A DNA stretch of 64,000 nt from Paenibacillus sp. FSL R5-0623 (GTDB taxonomy: Bacteria; Bacillota; Bacilli; Paenibacillales; Paenibacillaceae). The stretch covers positions 1,798,001 to 1,862,000 of the forward strand of contig NZ_CP150233.1 in assembly GCF_037974265.1 (NCBI RefSeq), given 5' to 3'. Positions 63,085 to 64,000 of the stretch are shown here, piece after piece; position 1 is the first letter of the stretch; each line of letters begins with the position of its first letter. The notes beneath the pieces were generated by a model that was not told the DNA's origin, searched no databases, and was given only the letters and a program-made list of their open reading frames with translations. The position numbers were made by a program, and so were the translations under genes.

Positions 63085-63159
63085 GGAACCTGCATGCGAT
63101 ACTTTGTTGACATCTGATATCACAAATGTGTAATTCACGAAAAAAAGTTGTGAAGAATG

Positions 63160-63188
63160 TTGACAATGTATTTCATGGGTGATATAGT
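63160..63188 (+). promoter_or_regulatory. Promoter of the infC operon
   Basis: TTGACA (63160-63165), 17-base spacer, TATAGT (63183-63188): nearly ideal sigma-A promoter. Confidence 0.75.
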
Positions 63189-63194
63189 ATTCAA

Positions 63195-63390
63195 GTGCCT
63201 TAAAGCGAATAGCAATGGAATCACAAGCAGAAGTCCGACTTCTCACCTGATCAACAAACATGTTGGCTGGTCAACGATCCCAATAATTTATGAAGTGTAT
63301 ACTCATGAAGAATTGTGTTGATTACAGGGATGTCGGTAGCTTGACCGGCATCCCTTTTATTTTTGTTTAACTGGATATTCAAAATGACCT
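63195..63390 (+). promoter_or_regulatory. L20-type leader of infC-rpmI-rplT
   Basis: The leader between promoter and infC contains a hairpin AGAAGT-CCG-ACTTCT (63229-63243), a region CCTGATCAACAAACATGTTGG that can pair further, and a terminator at 63327-63358. Bacillota infC operons are autoregulated by ribosomal protein L20 binding such a leader, which mimics its 23S rRNA site and causes premature termination. The assignment rests on position and layout; covariation was not tested. Confidence 0.7.
63327..63358 (+). terminator. Leader terminator of the infC operon
   Basis: GGGATGTCGGT (63327-63337) pairs with ACCGGCATCCC (63344-63354), one G-U pair, then TTTT. It precedes infC, so it acts as attenuator. 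Confidence 0.8.
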
Positions 63391-63404
63391 GGAGGTGGAC
63401 GATT

Positions 63405-63914
63405 ATTAGTAAAGATCACATGATTAATGATGAGATTCGGGCGAAGGAAGTACGCCTTGTCGGAGCTGAAGGAGAACAAATTGGGATTACGCCCATTCGC
63501 GAAGCACTGCAAATGGCGATTGACCTGAATTTGGATCTGGTCAATGTGGCACCACAGGCTAAACCGCCGGTGTGTCGTATTATGGACTATGGCAAATTCC
63601 GCTATGAGCAACAAAAGAAAGATAAAGAAGCCCGTAAGAACCAGAAAATTGTTGATATTAAAGAAGTATGGTTCCGTTCCAATATTGAGGAGCACGATTA
63701 TCAAACGAAGCTTCGTAATGTAGTTAAGTTTTTGAACGAAGGCGACAAAGTGAAATGTTCTGTTCGTTATCGCGGACGTGAAATTGCACATGCCGCGATT
63801 GGTCAACGGATTTTGGAGCGCGTTAAGGTAGAAGTTGCAGAACTTTGTACTGTTGAACGTCAACCAAAATTGGAAGGCCGCAGTATGATCATGATCTTGG
63901 CTCCTAAAGCCTGA
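63405..63914 (+). CDS. infC: Translation initiation factor IF-3
   Basis: 169 residues. There is no ATG at the N-terminus behind the GGAGGTGG site (63391-63398). The codon at 63405 is ATT, the rare start typical of infC, giving MSKDHMINDEIRAKEVRLV; a further ATT at 63402 is too close to the site. IF-3 prevents premature subunit joining and checks the start codon, and the ATT start allows it to limit its own synthesis. Seen are the N-domain PPVCRIMDYGKFRYEQ, the basic linker KKDKEARKNQK and the C-domain VKCSVRYRGREIAHA. Confidence 0.96.
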   Translation: MSKDHMINDEIRAKEVRLVGAEGEQIGITPIREALQMAIDLNLDLVNVAPQAKPPVCRIMDYGKFRYEQQKKDKEARKNQKIVDIKEVWFRSNIEEHDYQTKLRNVVKFLNEGDKVKCSVRYRGREIAHAAIGQRILERVKVEVAELCTVERQPKLEGRSMIMILAPKA

Positions 63915-63938
63915 TAACATTGGAGGAGGAAACACAAA

Positions 63939-64000
63939 ATGCCTAAAATGAAAACACACAGCAGTTTGAAAGGACGCTTCAAAATTACCGGTTCCGGTAA
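63939..64000 (+). CDS. rpmI: Ribosomal protein L35, 3' end outside window
   Basis: The first 20 codons are visible: MPKMKTHSSLKGRFKITGSG, the standard L35 N-terminus. GGAGGAGG lies before the ATG, 24 bases after the infC stop. The order infC-rpmI is that of the usual infC-rpmI-rplT operon; rplT should follow outside the window. Confidence 0.95.
   Translation, partial: MPKMKTHSSLKGRFKITGSG

Noticed and set aside
1..64000. CRISPR arrays, tRNA, rRNA, prophage genes or transposase genes
   Set aside because: None was seen on reading both strands; direct repeats with regular spacing and integrase- or transposase-like frames are absent.

Overview
The window looks like a chromosomal segment of a Paenibacillus (Bacillota, Bacillales) of moderate GC. 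This rests on gene content: Bacillales-type infC-rpmI with an L20-type leader, odhAB, mnmL-mnmM, AraC regulators with an extracellular sensor, CUT1-type sugar ABC transporters without their own ATPase, and strong GGAGG ribosome binding sites. It was judged by eye; no database search was run. No rRNA, tRNA, CRISPR array, prophage or intact insertion sequence was seen.

1-2.7 kb: 3' part of a DUF4272 gene, a terminator, and a LacI-type regulator transcribed away from the next locus. 2.7-16.7 kb: a large carbohydrate locus. It holds a lipoprotein substrate-binding protein, a 975-residue membrane-anchored binding protein with two N-terminal carbohydrate-binding-like modules, two permease pairs, a secreted NHL-repeat protein, a Yip1-type membrane protein, a DUF5696 surface protein and a cytoplasmic GH26 beta-mannanase-like enzyme. 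It ends at a perfect 19-bp hairpin. A mannose-6-phosphate isomerase gene (48.7-49.7 kb) could serve the same sugar.

16.7-26.4 kb: small housekeeping and accessory genes (SunI/YnzG-like, DUF1349, MFS exporter with a TetR regulator and two copies of its likely operator, AraC/GyrI-like regulator, nucleotidyltransferase, YdcF, BlaI/M56 pair, TIGR01777 oxidoreductase). 26.4-26.9 kb: a gene-free stretch with two repeat elements, one of them MITE-like.

26.9-33.3 kb: a compact operon of ketoacyl synthase III, ATP-grasp ligase, 3beta-HSD-type reductase, metallo-beta-lactamase-fold hydrolase, PaaK/F390-synthetase-type adenylating enzyme and an SDR. The first five genes overlap at every junction. I do not recognise it as a described pathway, and it is the best candidate here for an undescribed biosynthetic system. 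33.4-37.2 kb: small genes with overlapping starts (DJ-1/PfpI, GNATs, a divergent protein kinase fold) and a lipoprotein.

37.4-53 kb: core metabolism and RNA modification: glutamate racemase, histidine phosphatase, DUF423, pantothenate kinase, DUF3891, Nudix, GNAT, odhAB, manA with a lipase-like hydrolase, mnmL-mnmM, trmB. 53-59.3 kb: a second sugar ABC locus (membrane AraC sensor-regulator, LplB/YtcP-type permeases, lipoprotein binding protein) with a cre-like site between the divergent units. 59.4-64 kb: diacylglycerol glycosyltransferase, PAP2 phosphatase, a processive family 2 glycosyltransferase, then the infC leader, infC with an ATT start, and the first codons of rpmI.
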